This document shows, piece after piece, positions 17,371 through 26,118 of a stretch of 62,683 bases of DNA. The stretch spans positions 1 through 62,683 of the forward strand of contig CANKMT010000019.1 of NCBI GenBank assembly GCA_947482825.1. Direction: 5' to 3'. Below the pieces are notes generated by a model. That model was not told the DNA's origin. It saw only the letters and a program-made list of their open reading frames with translations, and did not search any database. The first letter of the stretch is position 1. The number at the start of each line of letters is the position of its first letter. The position numbers were made by a program, and so were the translations under genes. The stretch comes from Betaproteobacteria bacterium (GTDB lineage: Bacteria; Pseudomonadota; Gammaproteobacteria; Burkholderiales; SG8-39).

Positions 17371-18373
17371 CGGCGACCTTGATCAGCAGCTTGCCGGTGT
17401 TCTCGCCCTTGAACAGCATCAGCAGCGTCTCGGGAAAAGTCTCGAGGCCGTCGACGATGTCTTCGCGCGTCTTCAGCTTGCCGGCTTTCATCCAGAGCGC
17501 CATCTCGCGCACCGCCTCGCCGAACTTTTCGGTGTAGTCCATGACGACCATGCCGGTCATGCTCGCGCGATTGACGAGCAGCGAAAGGTAGTTCGACGGC
17601 CCCTTGACCGGCGTCGTGTTGTTGTACTGCGAGATCGCCCCGCAGATCACGATCCGGCCGTTGCGCGCGATGCGGGCGAGCGCCGCATCGAGAATGTCGC
17701 CTCCCACGTTGTCGAAGTAGACGTCGATGCCCTTGGGGCAGTGCTGGCGCAGCGCCTTGTTGACGTCCTCGGACTTGTAGTCGATCGCGGCGTCGAACCC
17801 CAGTTCGTCGACGATCCACTTGCACTTGTCCGGCCCACCCGCGATACCGACGACCCGGCAGCCCTTGATCTTGGCGACCTGGCCGACCACCGTGCCCACC
17901 GCGCCGGCTGCACCAGAGACCACCACCGTCTCGCCTTCCTTGGGCTTGCCCACGTCGAGCAAACCGAAATACGCGGTCATGCCCGGCAAGCCGAGCGTGC
18001 CGAGATACACCGGCAGCGGAGCGAGGCGCGGATCGACCTTGGTGATGTCGTTGCCCTTCGAGATCACGTAGTCCTGCACGCCGCCCCACCCGGCCACGAA
18101 GTCGCCGACGGCGAACTTCGGATTGTTGGAGGCGACCACCTTGCCGGCGGTCCCGGCGCGCATCACTTCGCCCAGGCCCACCGGCGGGATGTAGGAGCGG
18201 CCTTCGTTCATCCAGCCGCGCATCGCCGGGTCGAGCGAGACATACAGTACGCGGATGAGCACTTCGCCCGGGCCCGTCTCGGGGACCGGCGCGGAGGTGA
18301 ATTCGAAATCGCTGCGATTGACCATTCCGACCGGGCGCGCGATCAGCTTGAACTGGCGGTTCTGTTGGGGCAT
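17363..18373 (-). CDS. NADPH-dependent 2-alkenal/curcumin reductase family protein
   Basis: A 336-residue zinc-independent medium-chain reductase (CurA/leukotriene B4 dehydrogenase type), which reduces a carbon-carbon double bond next to a carbonyl. The N-terminal SDFEFTSAPVPETGPGEVLIR, the loop LSLDPAMRGWMN-like (YVSLDPAMRGWMN) and the NADP site SGAAGAVGTVVGQVAKIKG are diagnostic. I chose the ATG at 18371-18373 since the alignment begins at NRQFKLIARPVG; the longer frame upstream is not conserved. First gene of a two-gene operon with a thioesterase and divergent from the lipoprotein gene. Confidence 0.9.
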   Translation of the reverse strand: MPQQNRQFKLIARPVGMVNRSDFEFTSAPVPETGPGEVLIRVLYVSLDPAMRGWMNEGRSYIPPVGLGEVMRAGTAGKVVASNNPKFAVGDFVAGWGGVQDYVISKGNDITKVDPRLAPLPVYLGTLGLPGMTAYFGLLDVGKPKEGETVVVSGAAGAVGTVVGQVAKIKGCRVVGIAGGPDKCKWIVDELGFDAAIDYKSEDVNKALRQHCPKGIDVYFDNVGGDILDAALARIARNGRIVICGAISQYNNTTPVKGPSNYLSLLVNRASMTGMVVMDYTEKFGEAVREMALWMKAGKLKTREDIVDGLETFPETLLMLFKGENTGKLLIKVADA

Positions 18374-18486
18374 GGGGATTCCTTTGCGAAGTGCGGCCGA
18401 CGAGATGGGCGCAGCCTTGGATGATACTTGGTGACGGCGTTTACGGTAGAGTTGGCCCCGCAATGCCGCGCCGGGGGAGCCGAAAA

Positions 18487-18840
18487 ATGAAAAAAGTCCT
18501 GACATCGATCTCGATCACCGCACTTTTGGCGGGTTGTTCGCCGTTTAATTTGGTCCAGCTCATGCGCTACGAGGGACCCTTGCAGAAGCCGACGCCCATC
18601 CAGACCTTCATGGAGGACCGCCAGGGGTGCGTGGACCAGGCGCGCAAGTGCATCGCCGAGAAGTACAAGAACACGAGCTACATGAGCGAGACGGTCGACA
18701 AGCTCCTGCCCAGCCGCGGGGTCTATCTCGGCTGCATGACCGGCAAGGGCTACCTCCCGGTGCAGCACAGCGGCTACGTGCCGGATGTGCTCGTGAAAAT
18801 GCACGACTATGCGCCGGAGCGCGATTGCGCCGGCCGTTGA
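18487..18840 (+). CDS. Small lipoprotein of unknown function
   Basis: A 117-residue protein with a lipoprotein signal peptide: MKKVLTSISITALLAGC has a lipobox LAGC at residues 14-17. The mature part is rich in charged residues and contains six further cysteines, including CVDQARKCIAEK and LGCMTGKGYL, and ends CAGR. I do not recognise a named family. The start ATG follows an A-rich stretch. A glycosyltransferase-like gene starts 38 bp downstream. Confidence 0.75.
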   Translation: MKKVLTSISITALLAGCSPFNLVQLMRYEGPLQKPTPIQTFMEDRQGCVDQARKCIAEKYKNTSYMSETVDKLLPSRGVYLGCMTGKGYLPVQHSGYVPDVLVKMHDYAPERDCAGR

Positions 18841-18878
18841 GACAGCCCCCTCCCTGAAGGAATGAGCGAGACGCCGCC

Positions 18879-20270
18879 TTGACCCTGTGGGCGCGGGCCA
18901 GGGCGTTGTTCGGCCGGCCCGAAGAACCGGACGAGTTCGCTGTGCAGATCGACACCGCTTTCCGGGAAGCCGTTGCCCTCCACCAGCAAGGCCGCCTTCA
19001 GGAGGCGGAACAGTCCTACGCCAAAGTCATTTCGCTCGCGCCGGACCATGCGCCGGCCCTCAACCTGCTCGGCACGCTCGCCTACCAGGTCAACGAGCCG
19101 GCGCGCTCGGTGGAACTGATCGAAAAGGCGATTGCATTCGACGCGGGCCAGGCCGGATTCCATTCGAACCTGGCGCTGGCGCTAAACGCCGTCGGGCGCG
19201 GCCGCGAAGCCGTCGATGCCTGCGACCGCGCGATCGCGCTCGACGATCAATGTTTCGAAGCCTGGAGCAATCGCGGAAACTCGCTCTGGGGCCTGGGCCG
19301 GCGCGACGAGGCGCTTGCAAGTTACGCGCAAGCCCTCGCCATCCAGCCCGACCATGCGCAAACGCACTGGAACGAAGGGTTCCTGCGCATGCAGCTCGGC
19401 CTGTTCGAGACCGGCTGGCCGAAGCAGGAATGGCGCTGGCGCCTCGAGCACACGCGCGCCGACTGGCGCGCCTTTGCCGCGCCGCTGTGGCTCGGCAAGG
19501 AGGACCTGAAGGGCAAGACGATCCTGTTGCATGCCGAGCAGGGATTGGGCGACACGATCCAGTTCTGCCGCTACGCAAAGCTGGTCGCGCAGCGCGGCGC
19601 CACGGTCGTGCTCGAAGTGCAGAAGCCCCTCAAGGCGCTGCTCTCGGGGGTCGAAGGTGCGTCGCGGGTGATTGCACGAGGCGAAGCGTTGCCGGCCTTC
19701 GACTATCACTGCCCGCTGCTCAGCCTGCCGCTTGCATTCAACACTACGCTCGCCACTATCCCGGCGGATCGAGCCTACCTGCGCTGCGATCCTGAAGAGG
19801 TCGCGCAATGGCGCGAGAAGCTCGGACCGAAGACCGGGCCGCGTGTCGGATTGGTGTGGAAAGCCGCGGGCGCGAACAGGTCGATCGCGCTTCCTGAAAT
19901 GCTGCAGATCGTGACGCCGGGAATCGAGTTCTTCAGCATGCAGAACGAGGTATCTGCCGACGACCAAGCGATCCTCGATGCGCACGATGTCCGGCAACTG
20001 ACCGCCGGCTTGCGCAATTTCGCCGATGCGCCGCTGGTCGACCTGATGGATCTCGTGGTCACGGTGGACACCAGCATGGCGCACCTGGCCGCCGCGCTCG
20101 GCAAGCCGGTGTGGCTGCTGCAGTCGTTCAATCCGGAGTGGCGATGGTTGCTCGACCGGGCGGATAGCCCGTGGTACCCGACGATGCGCCTCTTCCGCCA
20201 GCCTGTTCCCGACGACTGGGCAAGCGTGCTGGGGCGGGTTCGAAGCAAGTTGCTCGAACCGCCCGGCTAA
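18879..20270 (+). CDS. TPR protein with GT-B glycosyltransferase-like C-terminal domain
   Basis: A 463-residue protein. Residues 25-170 hold about four tetratricopeptide repeats (for example AEQSYAKVISLAPDHAPALN and EAWSNRGNSLWGLGRRDEAL). The rest resembles the GT9/heptosyltransferase-like domain often fused to TPRs: HAEQGLGDTIQFCRYAKLV, RVGLVWKAAG and VDLMDLVVTVDTSMAHLAAALGKPVW. The start appears to be a TTG, since the ATG 17 bp upstream leads to an early stop. Acceptor unknown; protein or surface glycan modification is possible. Confidence 0.82.
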   Translation: MTLWARARALFGRPEEPDEFAVQIDTAFREAVALHQQGRLQEAEQSYAKVISLAPDHAPALNLLGTLAYQVNEPARSVELIEKAIAFDAGQAGFHSNLALALNAVGRGREAVDACDRAIALDDQCFEAWSNRGNSLWGLGRRDEALASYAQALAIQPDHAQTHWNEGFLRMQLGLFETGWPKQEWRWRLEHTRADWRAFAAPLWLGKEDLKGKTILLHAEQGLGDTIQFCRYAKLVAQRGATVVLEVQKPLKALLSGVEGASRVIARGEALPAFDYHCPLLSLPLAFNTTLATIPADRAYLRCDPEEVAQWREKLGPKTGPRVGLVWKAAGANRSIALPEMLQIVTPGIEFFSMQNEVSADDQAILDAHDVRQLTAGLRNFADAPLVDLMDLVVTVDTSMAHLAAALGKPVWLLQSFNPEWRWLLDRADSPWYPTMRLFRQPVPDDWASVLGRVRSKLLEPPG

Positions 20271-20298
20271 CCGGGCGCCTGAAACACCGCGCGGTCCC

Positions 20299-20973
20299 TC
20301 AGCAGTACCGGGCAGCGGCCCGCTTGGCTTGCTCGAGGCGCGCCGTTTGCATCGGGGCCCTCGCGGCGCGCACGTTGTCCACGATGGCCGCCTCGGCGGT
20401 CGCGGGGTGGCCGCAGGCGTAAGGCGGCACCGGGTTATATTCGATCAGCAACTGGATCGACTTGGCGGCGTCCGCGCCGAGAATTTCACCGGCGATCGAG
20501 AGTGCAAAGTCGATGCCCGCCGTGACGCCCCCGCCCGTGATGCGGTTGCGATCGAAAACAACGCGATCCGGCATCGCGGTTGCGCCGAACACCGGCAGCA
20601 GGTCGAGCGACAGCCAGTGCGTGGTGGCGCGATACCCCTTGAGCAGGCCCGCGGCGCCGAGCACGAGCGCGCCCGTGCAGACCGAAGTGACGTACTTCGC
20701 CTGCTGCGACTGGCGGCGCAGGAATTCGAGGACTTCAGGGTTCTCCATCAGCGCGCCGACCCCCGGGCCGCCGGGAACGAAGACGAGGTCGAGCAGCGGC
20801 GCATCGGCCATGGCCGTATCCGGGATGAACTTCAGGCCGCCCCGGGCCGTAACCGGTTGCAGCGTAGCGGCGATGACCTTGGCCTCGCACCCCGGCATCT
20901 GCGAGAACACCTCGTAGGGACCGGTGAAGTCCAGCTGGGTCATGTCGGGAAAGATCAGCATTCCGATAATCAT
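20299..20973 (-). CDS. DJ-1/PfpI family protein
   Basis: A 224-residue protein of the DJ-1/PfpI superfamily, close to isonitrile hydratase (InhA)-like and GlxA-like members. The nucleophile elbow cysteine is C99 in SVCTGALVLGAAGLL, and the acid of the family is E21 in GPYEVF. I chose the ATG at 20971-20973, preceded by AGGAGC; the long open frame upstream is composed of other genes. Last gene of a minus-strand run of membrane, broken membrane, NTF2 and DJ-1 genes. Reaction not determined. Confidence 0.88.
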   Translation of the reverse strand: MIIGMLIFPDMTQLDFTGPYEVFSQMPGCEAKVIAATLQPVTARGGLKFIPDTAMADAPLLDLVFVPGGPGVGALMENPEVLEFLRRQSQQAKYVTSVCTGALVLGAAGLLKGYRATTHWLSLDLLPVFGATAMPDRVVFDRNRITGGGVTAGIDFALSIAGEILGADAAKSIQLLIEYNPVPPYACGHPATAEAAIVDNVRAARAPMQTARLEQAKRAAARYC

Positions 20974-20993
20974 TGGCGGGCTCCTGTCGATCC

Positions 20994-21419
20994 TCATGGT
21001 GCCACGGGCATGCTGTGCCACCAAATGTCGCACTCCTTGCACAGGCCGCCCTCGAACCAGGCCTTGAGTACGCCATCGAGCACCATGCGGGGCAGCGGGT
21101 CGCCCGGCTTGCGCGCGACGAGGTTGGTGCCGGTGGACTGCGCCCAGATCCGGAAGAGCTCTTCGGAAGCCACCTGGTAGGTCACGTGCCAGTGGGCGAT
21201 GCCGCCATCGGGCACGGTCGAGAGCACCTCGAAGGTGAGTTCGATGTCGTCCTGGAGCTTGATCCGGCGCCAGTACTCGGCGAGTTGCGCGGGGCCGCGT
21301 TGCGCGGCGAACGGCGTGTTGCGGTAGACGCCGTCGGCTGCGAACAGGGCGGCGAACATCGACTCGTCCTTCGCTTCCCACGCCGCCTTGTAGCCCTGCA
21401 TGAATTTCTCGATGCTCAT
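20994..21419 (-). CDS. NTF2/SnoaL-like small protein
   Basis: A 141-residue protein with the SnoaL/NTF2 cone fold signature: FMQGYKAAWEAKDESMFAALFAADGVYRN at the N-terminus and GGIAHWHVTYQV in the sheet. Members include isomerases, hydrolases and ligand-binding proteins, so no reaction can be given. Its ATG overlaps the stop of the upstream frameshifted gene as ATGA, and the DJ-1 gene follows after 20 bp. Confidence 0.82.
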   Translation of the reverse strand: MSIEKFMQGYKAAWEAKDESMFAALFAADGVYRNTPFAAQRGPAQLAEYWRRIKLQDDIELTFEVLSTVPDGGIAHWHVTYQVASEELFRIWAQSTGTNLVARKPGDPLPRMVLDGVLKAWFEGGLCKECDIWWHSMPVAP

Positions 21420-22191
21420 TGATCATTTCCCTCGGATTGCGATTGCGCAAGGCGCGACCTCGCCGCGGACAATAGTGCACGGGAATACAGCTTGTGAAAA
21501 CCCAGTAGCAAACCGAACACGAACCCCATGGACCGCTTGCCGGGTCTTGCGCGCGCGACAGGCACGACTGCGGAGCCGAAATACAAGCGCGTAACGTTCG
21601 GGTTGCCGCCCTCCTCCGCCGCCACGAGCGCGTGCGGCCCGCGAAATCGCACAGGAGCAGTTGGTCTGGGCTGTGCGCCTCCACGCTCCATGCGGCAAAC
21701 GCGTCGAGCGCACCCGAGGCGAGCCCGCCGGCCTGGCCATCGGTCGAGGGCTTCGAAACGAACCATGCCAGCAGCCGCCTTTCCACCTTGAACAGAGGCG
21801 TGGTGTAGAAGGCCTCGACGAATTCAGCATGGGAAACGCGCTGCGCCAGCCTGGTCGTGTAGCAGTCCGTGTAGGCCCCTGCTTGCTGGTATTTGCCCAG
21901 AAGCGCGCCTTGCGGGAGTTCGCATCGCCGGATCGAAGCCATCCCCGGCTTGAAGAGACAGTCCGCCAGATTGAAGGCAATGGGCCACAGCAGGTAGACA
22001 AGTGAGAACAGGTATAGCGTTTCGAGCGCTTCGCCAAACGCCCACATGCCGCTGGAGGCCAACTGCTCGGCAACGATCTCCGCGGCGGGCCTGCCTGTCG
22101 AAAACGCTTGGTACGCGATCATCAGTTCGCGCAGTAACACCACGGCCCCGTAGGCAAGGACCCAGGCAGACACGAACAACGCGATCTCCAA
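21416..22191 (-). pseudogene. Conserved-looking membrane-anchored protein of unknown function, split by a one-base frameshift
   Basis: The first part (from a TTG at 22189-22191) has an N-terminal helix (ALFVSAWVLAYGAVVLL), a second helix (LYLFSLVYLLWPIAFNLA), and continues to LLLCDFAG. From there the frame degenerates into an arginine-rich run, while the next frame continues as PHALVAAEEGGNPNVTRLYFG and VFGLLLGFHKLYSRALL to the stop at 21416. A single missing base near 21633, in a G-rich run, would restore one protein of about 255 residues. I do not recognise the family. The stop overlaps the NTF2 start, so coupling survives. Confidence 0.7.
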
Positions 22192-22233
22192 CAGGACGCG
22201 CCAGTGGATTCGCAGCCCCCGGATGAACCGCTG

Positions 22234-22578
22234 TTACTGTCCACCGGAGGCGGGCGACTTGTCCCCGAGCAGGGCGATGAACATGAACGCGAAGGGCCCG
22301 GTTGCACCCAGCACAAGCCAGAGCGCGGAACGCTGCCTTGACGCGATCACCAGGTAGCAAGCGGCTGCCCAGAGGACCAGCATCAGCCCGGCCGACGCCA
22401 TCAGCACGCCCTGCTGCGCCATCTGCAGCCACCGGAAATCACGCTCGTAGTTTCCGTGACCAAGCGCCATTTCCGGATCGATCAGGCTGGCCAGCCCGGC
22501 GCCCGCGAGCATGACTGCAAGGATGGCCAGGTAGCAAGCGATCGCCAGCGGGTATGGATGCCTGGTCATGGAGGGCAT
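22234..22578 (-). CDS. Small membrane protein of unknown function
   Basis: A 114-residue protein with three predicted membrane segments (AIACYLAILAVMLAGAGLAS, GVLMASAGLMLVLWAAACYL and ALWLVLGATGPFAFMFIALL). I chose the ATG at 22578, preceded by AAGGCGG; an earlier in-frame ATG at 22605 lies within the end of hflX. The next gene downstream is the frameshifted membrane gene, 42 bp away and in the same frame. No family recognised. Confidence 0.65.
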   Translation of the reverse strand: MPSMTRHPYPLAIACYLAILAVMLAGAGLASLIDPEMALGHGNYERDFRWLQMAQQGVLMASAGLMLVLWAAACYLVIASRQRSALWLVLGATGPFAFMFIALLGDKSPASGGQ

Positions 22579-22601
22579 GCCGCCTTCTACGCAATGGCGT
22601 G

Positions 22602-24038
22602 TCAAGGAACGCCGAAGCGAAGGATGCGCTCGCGAAGGTCTTCGATGTCTTTGCGAACGCCGCGCACCCGGAAGAACGCCCCTTCCGAGTCGGCGCGCTC
22701 ATCCAGCACCTCGCAGGACGCGAACAACTCGCCGCGCAACTGCTGTGCGGCCCAGGGAAGGAACAACTCCGCCTTGACCAGGCGCCGGCCGAAGAACGCG
22801 CGGATCGCCTTTTGCAGCCTGGCAATGTCTTCCTTGTCCATTGCGCTCATCACTAGGCACTTGGGGAATTGCGCGCGCAATGCCTTCGCGCGTTCGAGTT
22901 GTGCATCGGCATCGCCGACGCGGTCGATCTTGTTGAACACCAGCAGGCGCGGCACCTTGCCGGCATCGATCTCGGCAAGTACCTTCTCGGTCACCTCGAT
23001 CTGGCGCTCGAACCCGGGGTCGCTGGCGTCGATCACATGGACGAGCAGCGAAGCTTCGGCGGCCTCTTCCAGCGTCGACTTGAACGACGCGACCAGATCG
23101 TGCGGCAGGTTCTTGATGAAGCCCACCGTGTCGCTCACCAGCACGCGCGGCACGCCTTCCGGCGCCAGCGCGCGCACGGTGGTGTCCAACGTCGCGAAGA
23201 GCTTGTCGGCCACCAGCACCTCGCTCCCCGTCAACGCGCGCATCAGGGTCGACTTGCCTGCGTTCGTGTAGCCGATCAGCGCCACTCGCTCCAGGCCCTG
23301 GCTTTCCTGCCGCCGCGCAACCTGTGTGCGGCGCTCGAGGTCGAAGGCCGTGATCTCCCGCTTCAATTCCGCGATGCGGTCGCGGATCTTGGCGCGGTCC
23401 GCCTCGCCCGCGGCCTCGCCCGCACCGCGGCCGCCGACGCCGCTGCGCTGCCGCCCCTGCGGCCCGGCCAGCTTGGCCGCCTCGCGCAAGCGCGGCGCCA
23501 GGTAGCGCAAGCGCGCGATCTCGACCTGCGCGCGGGCCGCGTTTGAGCGCGCATGGCGATGGAAGATCTCGAGAATCACCGTGGTGCGGTCCATGACCTG
23601 GCAACCGATCTCGTTTTCGAGGTTGCGCGCCTGCGAGGGCGAAATCTCGTGGTCCACCAGCACGAAAGCGGCTCGACTGTTGTCGGTGCCGCTCAGGGCC
23701 TTTGCCGCTTCGCGCGCCGCGACCGCGCCGTGGCGTGCGATGCGGCGATCGGAGCTTTTCACTCCGCGCCCCGCCGCCGCGGGCGCCTCCTGCGGCCCAT
23801 CGGCTGGTTCACCCTGGACGAAGCGCCGCATCTCCTCGCGCTTGCCGGACCCCAAGTAGGCCGTCGAGTCGAAGCTGGCGCGCTTTTGCACGAATGTGGC
23901 CAGCACCTCGAAACCCAGCGTCTTGGCCAGTTCGCGCAGTTCGGCCAACGATGCTTCGAACTCCGCGTCGCTGACCCTAGGTAGCTGCACGGCTGCCACG
24001 ACGGCGCGCTGTGGAGTGATCTTGGGTTCCTTGGACAT
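22602..24038 (-). CDS. hflX: Ribosome-associated GTPase HflX
   Basis: A 478-residue GTPase that binds the large ribosomal subunit and splits stalled ribosomes. The N-terminal HflX domain includes GSGKREEMRRF and VLVDHEISPSQARNLENEI followed by DRTTVILEIFHRHARSNAAR. The G domain shows GYTNAGKST (G1), DTVGFIKNLPHDLV (G3) and NKID (G4). The length is slightly above the usual 420-450 because of an alanine-rich insert around residues 75-115. The gene stands between small unrelated genes, away from its common hfq neighbour. Confidence 0.95.
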   Translation of the reverse strand: MSKEPKITPQRAVVAAVQLPRVSDAEFEASLAELRELAKTLGFEVLATFVQKRASFDSTAYLGSGKREEMRRFVQGEPADGPQEAPAAAGRGVKSSDRRIARHGAVAAREAAKALSGTDNSRAAFVLVDHEISPSQARNLENEIGCQVMDRTTVILEIFHRHARSNAARAQVEIARLRYLAPRLREAAKLAGPQGRQRSGVGGRGAGEAAGEADRAKIRDRIAELKREITAFDLERRTQVARRQESQGLERVALIGYTNAGKSTLMRALTGSEVLVADKLFATLDTTVRALAPEGVPRVLVSDTVGFIKNLPHDLVASFKSTLEEAAEASLLVHVIDASDPGFERQIEVTEKVLAEIDAGKVPRLLVFNKIDRVGDADAQLERAKALRAQFPKCLVMSAMDKEDIARLQKAIRAFFGRRLVKAELFLPWAAQQLRGELFASCEVLDERADSEGAFFRVRGVRKDIEDLRERILRFGVP

Positions 24039-24046
24039 ACGAGGGA

Positions 24047-24303
24047 TCAGGCCGCAGTTTCACCACCGGGCGGCGCGTACTTTTCGATCACTTGCTGTTC
24101 AGTGAGCATCGGTGTCCGATTCGCGAAGGAATAGTAGGGCGGCTTCTTGTCGATGTAGATCTGGCTCGCGAGCTCGAAGTCGTTGGAGTCGAAAATAGCG
24201 GCCCCCCACCCCACCTTCGACAGGTGCCGCAATGACAGGCTCCGATCTCTTTCGTGTCCGGGGAAGTAAAACTGACGGCTCCGCACAGGCAACGACCGTT
24301 CAT
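24047..24303 (-). pseudogene. Broken GFA-family (glutathione-dependent formaldehyde-activating-like) gene
   Basis: The start MNGRCLCGAVSF and GACHCGTCRRWGGGP are the zinc-cysteine motifs of the GFA family. A few codons later the frame is lost, and the family C-terminus (FELASQIYIDKKPPYYSFANRTP) resumes in another frame up to the stop at 24047. About 50 central residues normally present, including the second zinc CxxC (RxCxxCG), are missing. It therefore combines an internal deletion with a frame change. Immediately downstream of hflX's start side, divergent arrangement absent. Confidence 0.82.
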
Positions 24304-24490
24304 CTGGGCTACTCCATCAAGGAAAGAATACGGGGGTATTTTTGCACTCCGCTCCATCGCTAGCACCAAGCCTCAATATGAGATGCCGCAATTCTCTTCA
24401 CTTTCCGCCGGCACGCCTATTAGGACAAGCAAGCGGCTGTCGCTTCGGTACCAAAACGAGACTCGCGCCTGACGTTGGGCGGCACCCGCT

Positions 24491-25102
24491 TCAGCGCCGG
24501 GTCCCGGGCGCGGTCGCTGCGAGCGACCGGCGCACGCAGATGTGGTCGAACCAGTGGCCTAGCTTCGGGTGCCCAGGCCGCCAGTGGAGATCAGGGATCA
24601 GGGCTGCGAACCCCATGGCGCAGGCGAGCGTGATCTGCGCGAGGTTGAGTGTGCCGCTGCACAGTAGATGATCTATCTCCCGTTCCCATAGAGCAACCAT
24701 GCGCTTGGCGCGGCCGGCTTCGTGCAGCAGGATTGTCGGGGACTGCTCGCTTTTCGGTCGCCTGAGTTCGCGGCCCCAAACTGCGAATCCATCCAACATG
24801 CTCCTCGCCAAGGCCTCGAGACGGCGCGCTTCCCATGCCTGGTCTCCGGCCGGCGGATCGAAGGCGGGATTGCCGTCGAGGTGATCGAGGTAAGCGCAGG
24901 TAACGGCAGATTCCTCCAGCCCGATGCCATCTTCGCGGACGAGATAGGGAACGCGTCCGGATGGATTGATGCTGTAGTACGGACTGTCCGCAAGACGTGT
25001 CTGGGCGACGACGATTTCGACGCGAGCCTCCAATCCTTTCTCGAGGACGACGACGCGTGCGATGCGCGCGTAGGGAGAACCCGGGGTGATGAAGAGTTTC
25101 AT
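24491..25102 (-). CDS. Glutathione S-transferase family protein
   Basis: A 203-residue protein. The thioredoxin-like N-terminal domain begins MKLFITPGSPYARIARVVVLEKGL, with S9 in the usual catalytic position, NPSGRVPYL carrying the cis-proline, and ESAVTCAYLD the glutathione-binding ES pair. The helical C-terminal domain follows (residues 85-203). Members conjugate or isomerise electrophiles with glutathione. The gene stands alone; the 187 bp between it and the broken GFA gene show no feature. Substrate unknown. Confidence 0.9.
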   Translation of the reverse strand: MKLFITPGSPYARIARVVVLEKGLEARVEIVVAQTRLADSPYYSINPSGRVPYLVREDGIGLEESAVTCAYLDHLDGNPAFDPPAGDQAWEARRLEALARSMLDGFAVWGRELRRPKSEQSPTILLHEAGRAKRMVALWEREIDHLLCSGTLNLAQITLACAMGFAALIPDLHWRPGHPKLGHWFDHICVRRSLAATAPGTRR

Positions 25103-25187
25103 GGACTGGAACCTCGATTCCTTGTCGCGCCGATTGACGCTTTTCTCTGCCGCGAGCCGGCAGCGTCAGGTGCGCTCGGGCGGCGCC

Positions 25188-25304
25188 GACAGGCGTGCGT
25201 TCCGACATTTGCCGCACTGATTCGAGCAACTCCGCGGCGAGGTCGCGTTCAGCCTCATAGGCTCGAAGTTGCCGATCATCGAGCTTTCTGTTTTTCGAGG
25301 GCAC
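25188..25304 (-). pseudogene. Remnant of a helix-turn-helix antitoxin gene (N-terminus only)
   Basis: From a GTG at 25302-25304 the frame reads RKLDDRQLRAYEAERDLAAELLESVRQM, which resembles the N-terminal segment of XRE-type antitoxins of RelE/HigB-like pairs. After about residue 39 it runs into unrelated sequence leading to the GST gene, and the helix-turn-helix part is gone. It overlaps the end of the toxin remnant upstream. The assignment rests on pattern memory and is moderate. Confidence 0.45.
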
Positions 25305-25464
25305 GGCGAATCTCATTCAACTTTGCACCAGTGACGTTGTCCGTCTTGGCTTCCGCACAAATAATCAAAAGCACGATCTCTTCTTGTTCTTCCTTCGAAT
25401 GGTCTTCATCGAGTAACGATTGAAAGAAGGAGGCGAGGACAAGACTTGGGACCTTATTGCAGCC
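25276..25464 (-). pseudogene. Remnant of a RelE/HigB-like toxin gene (C-terminus only)
   Basis: A 62-residue frame with no convincing start codon, ending KLNEIRRALEKQKAR. The stretch EEIVLLIICAEAKTDNVTGAKLNEI resembles the last strand and helix of RelE/HigB-type mRNA interferases, and the overlap with the antitoxin remnant is typical of such operons. The N-terminal two thirds are missing. The 90 bp between this and hicA contain nothing I recognise. Confidence 0.45.
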
Positions 25465-25555
25465 TCACCGTTGTGCTTACCGGCGCGCGCGTGACACCAG
25501 TTGAGAAAACTCGATGACCGCTTTCGCGCGCCCGGTACAACTACTTGTTGGACGG

Positions 25556-25741
25556 CTACGGTTCGACGATTTCGAGATCACGACAAATTTTCCTTGCAAG
25601 AAAATCGTTTATTTCGCGATGGCGTGGAACGGCGGTTGCTTTTCCAGTGGCACGGTTTATGTAGATCGAATGTTTGCCACCTTCACGATGCAAGACACAA
25701 CCGCGCTGCTGAAGATGACGAATCAGGTCATCGCGTTTCAT
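25556..25741 (-). CDS. hicA: HicA-type mRNA interferase toxin
   Basis: A 61-residue toxin with a double-stranded-RNA-binding-like fold that cleaves mRNA. The catalytic histidine is H24 in GGKHSIYIN; the N-terminus KRDDLIRHLQQRGC and the following VPRHREINDFLARKICRDL are typical. Length is usual for the family. It follows hicB with an ATGA overlap, the reverse of the commonest hicA-hicB order but known in the family. Confidence 0.92.
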   Translation of the reverse strand: MKRDDLIRHLQQRGCVLHREGGKHSIYINRATGKATAVPRHREINDFLARKICRDLEIVEP

Positions 25742-25956
25742 CCTGCCGGTAGCAGCATTCTCTCGCGAATGACTTCTTTCCCCTGAATCGTCTCTTCCGC
25801 CAAGCTACGGTTGGCCTCAAGGATTAGCTCAACCGCTTCGTTGAGATTCTCTCGCGCTTCTTCGAGAGTAGCACCTTGCGTATTGGCGCCAGGAAGCTCT
25901 TCCACGAAGCCGATATATCCCTCGGGTACTTTTTGAAACACTGCGGTCAAATGCAT
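25738..25956 (-). CDS. hicB: HicB-type antitoxin
   Basis: A 72-residue antitoxin with the HicB fold: FQKVPEGYIGFVEELPGANTQG followed by TLEEARENLNEAVELILE. It lacks an added DNA-binding domain, so repression of the operon may be weak. It is the first gene of hicBA. A TATACT box at 25987-25992 upstream on the minus strand is a possible -10 element; I found no matching -35. The 247 bp upstream also hold repeat copy D and a small GCCGC/GCGGC hairpin at 26101-26114. Confidence 0.92.
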   Translation of the reverse strand: MHLTAVFQKVPEGYIGFVEELPGANTQGATLEEARENLNEAVELILEANRSLAEETIQGKEVIRERMLLPAG

Positions 25957-26118
25957 TTCAACCCCGCGACTTGTTCAAGTGCCGACAGTATAGCGCGGAC
26001 GACCATTTTGCCGTCCAACGTCGTGCTGTGCGGCGGGCGCGGTGTTCGCAGTCCTCTCGACGGCCCGCTCGTCCGGGTGGAGCAACCGCGGGCCGGCTAT
26101 GCCGCCTGAGCGGCGCTT

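Noticed and set aside
20299..22191. A single 630-residue protein covering the DJ-1 and membrane genes
   Set aside because: It strings together the first part of the frameshifted membrane gene, a shadow of the NTF2 gene and the DJ-1 protein. Each has its own recognisable boundaries.
25971..26109. A short plus-strand frame ending RVEQPRAGYAA as a transposase remnant
   Set aside because: No motif supports it, and it overlaps the upstream region of hicB.
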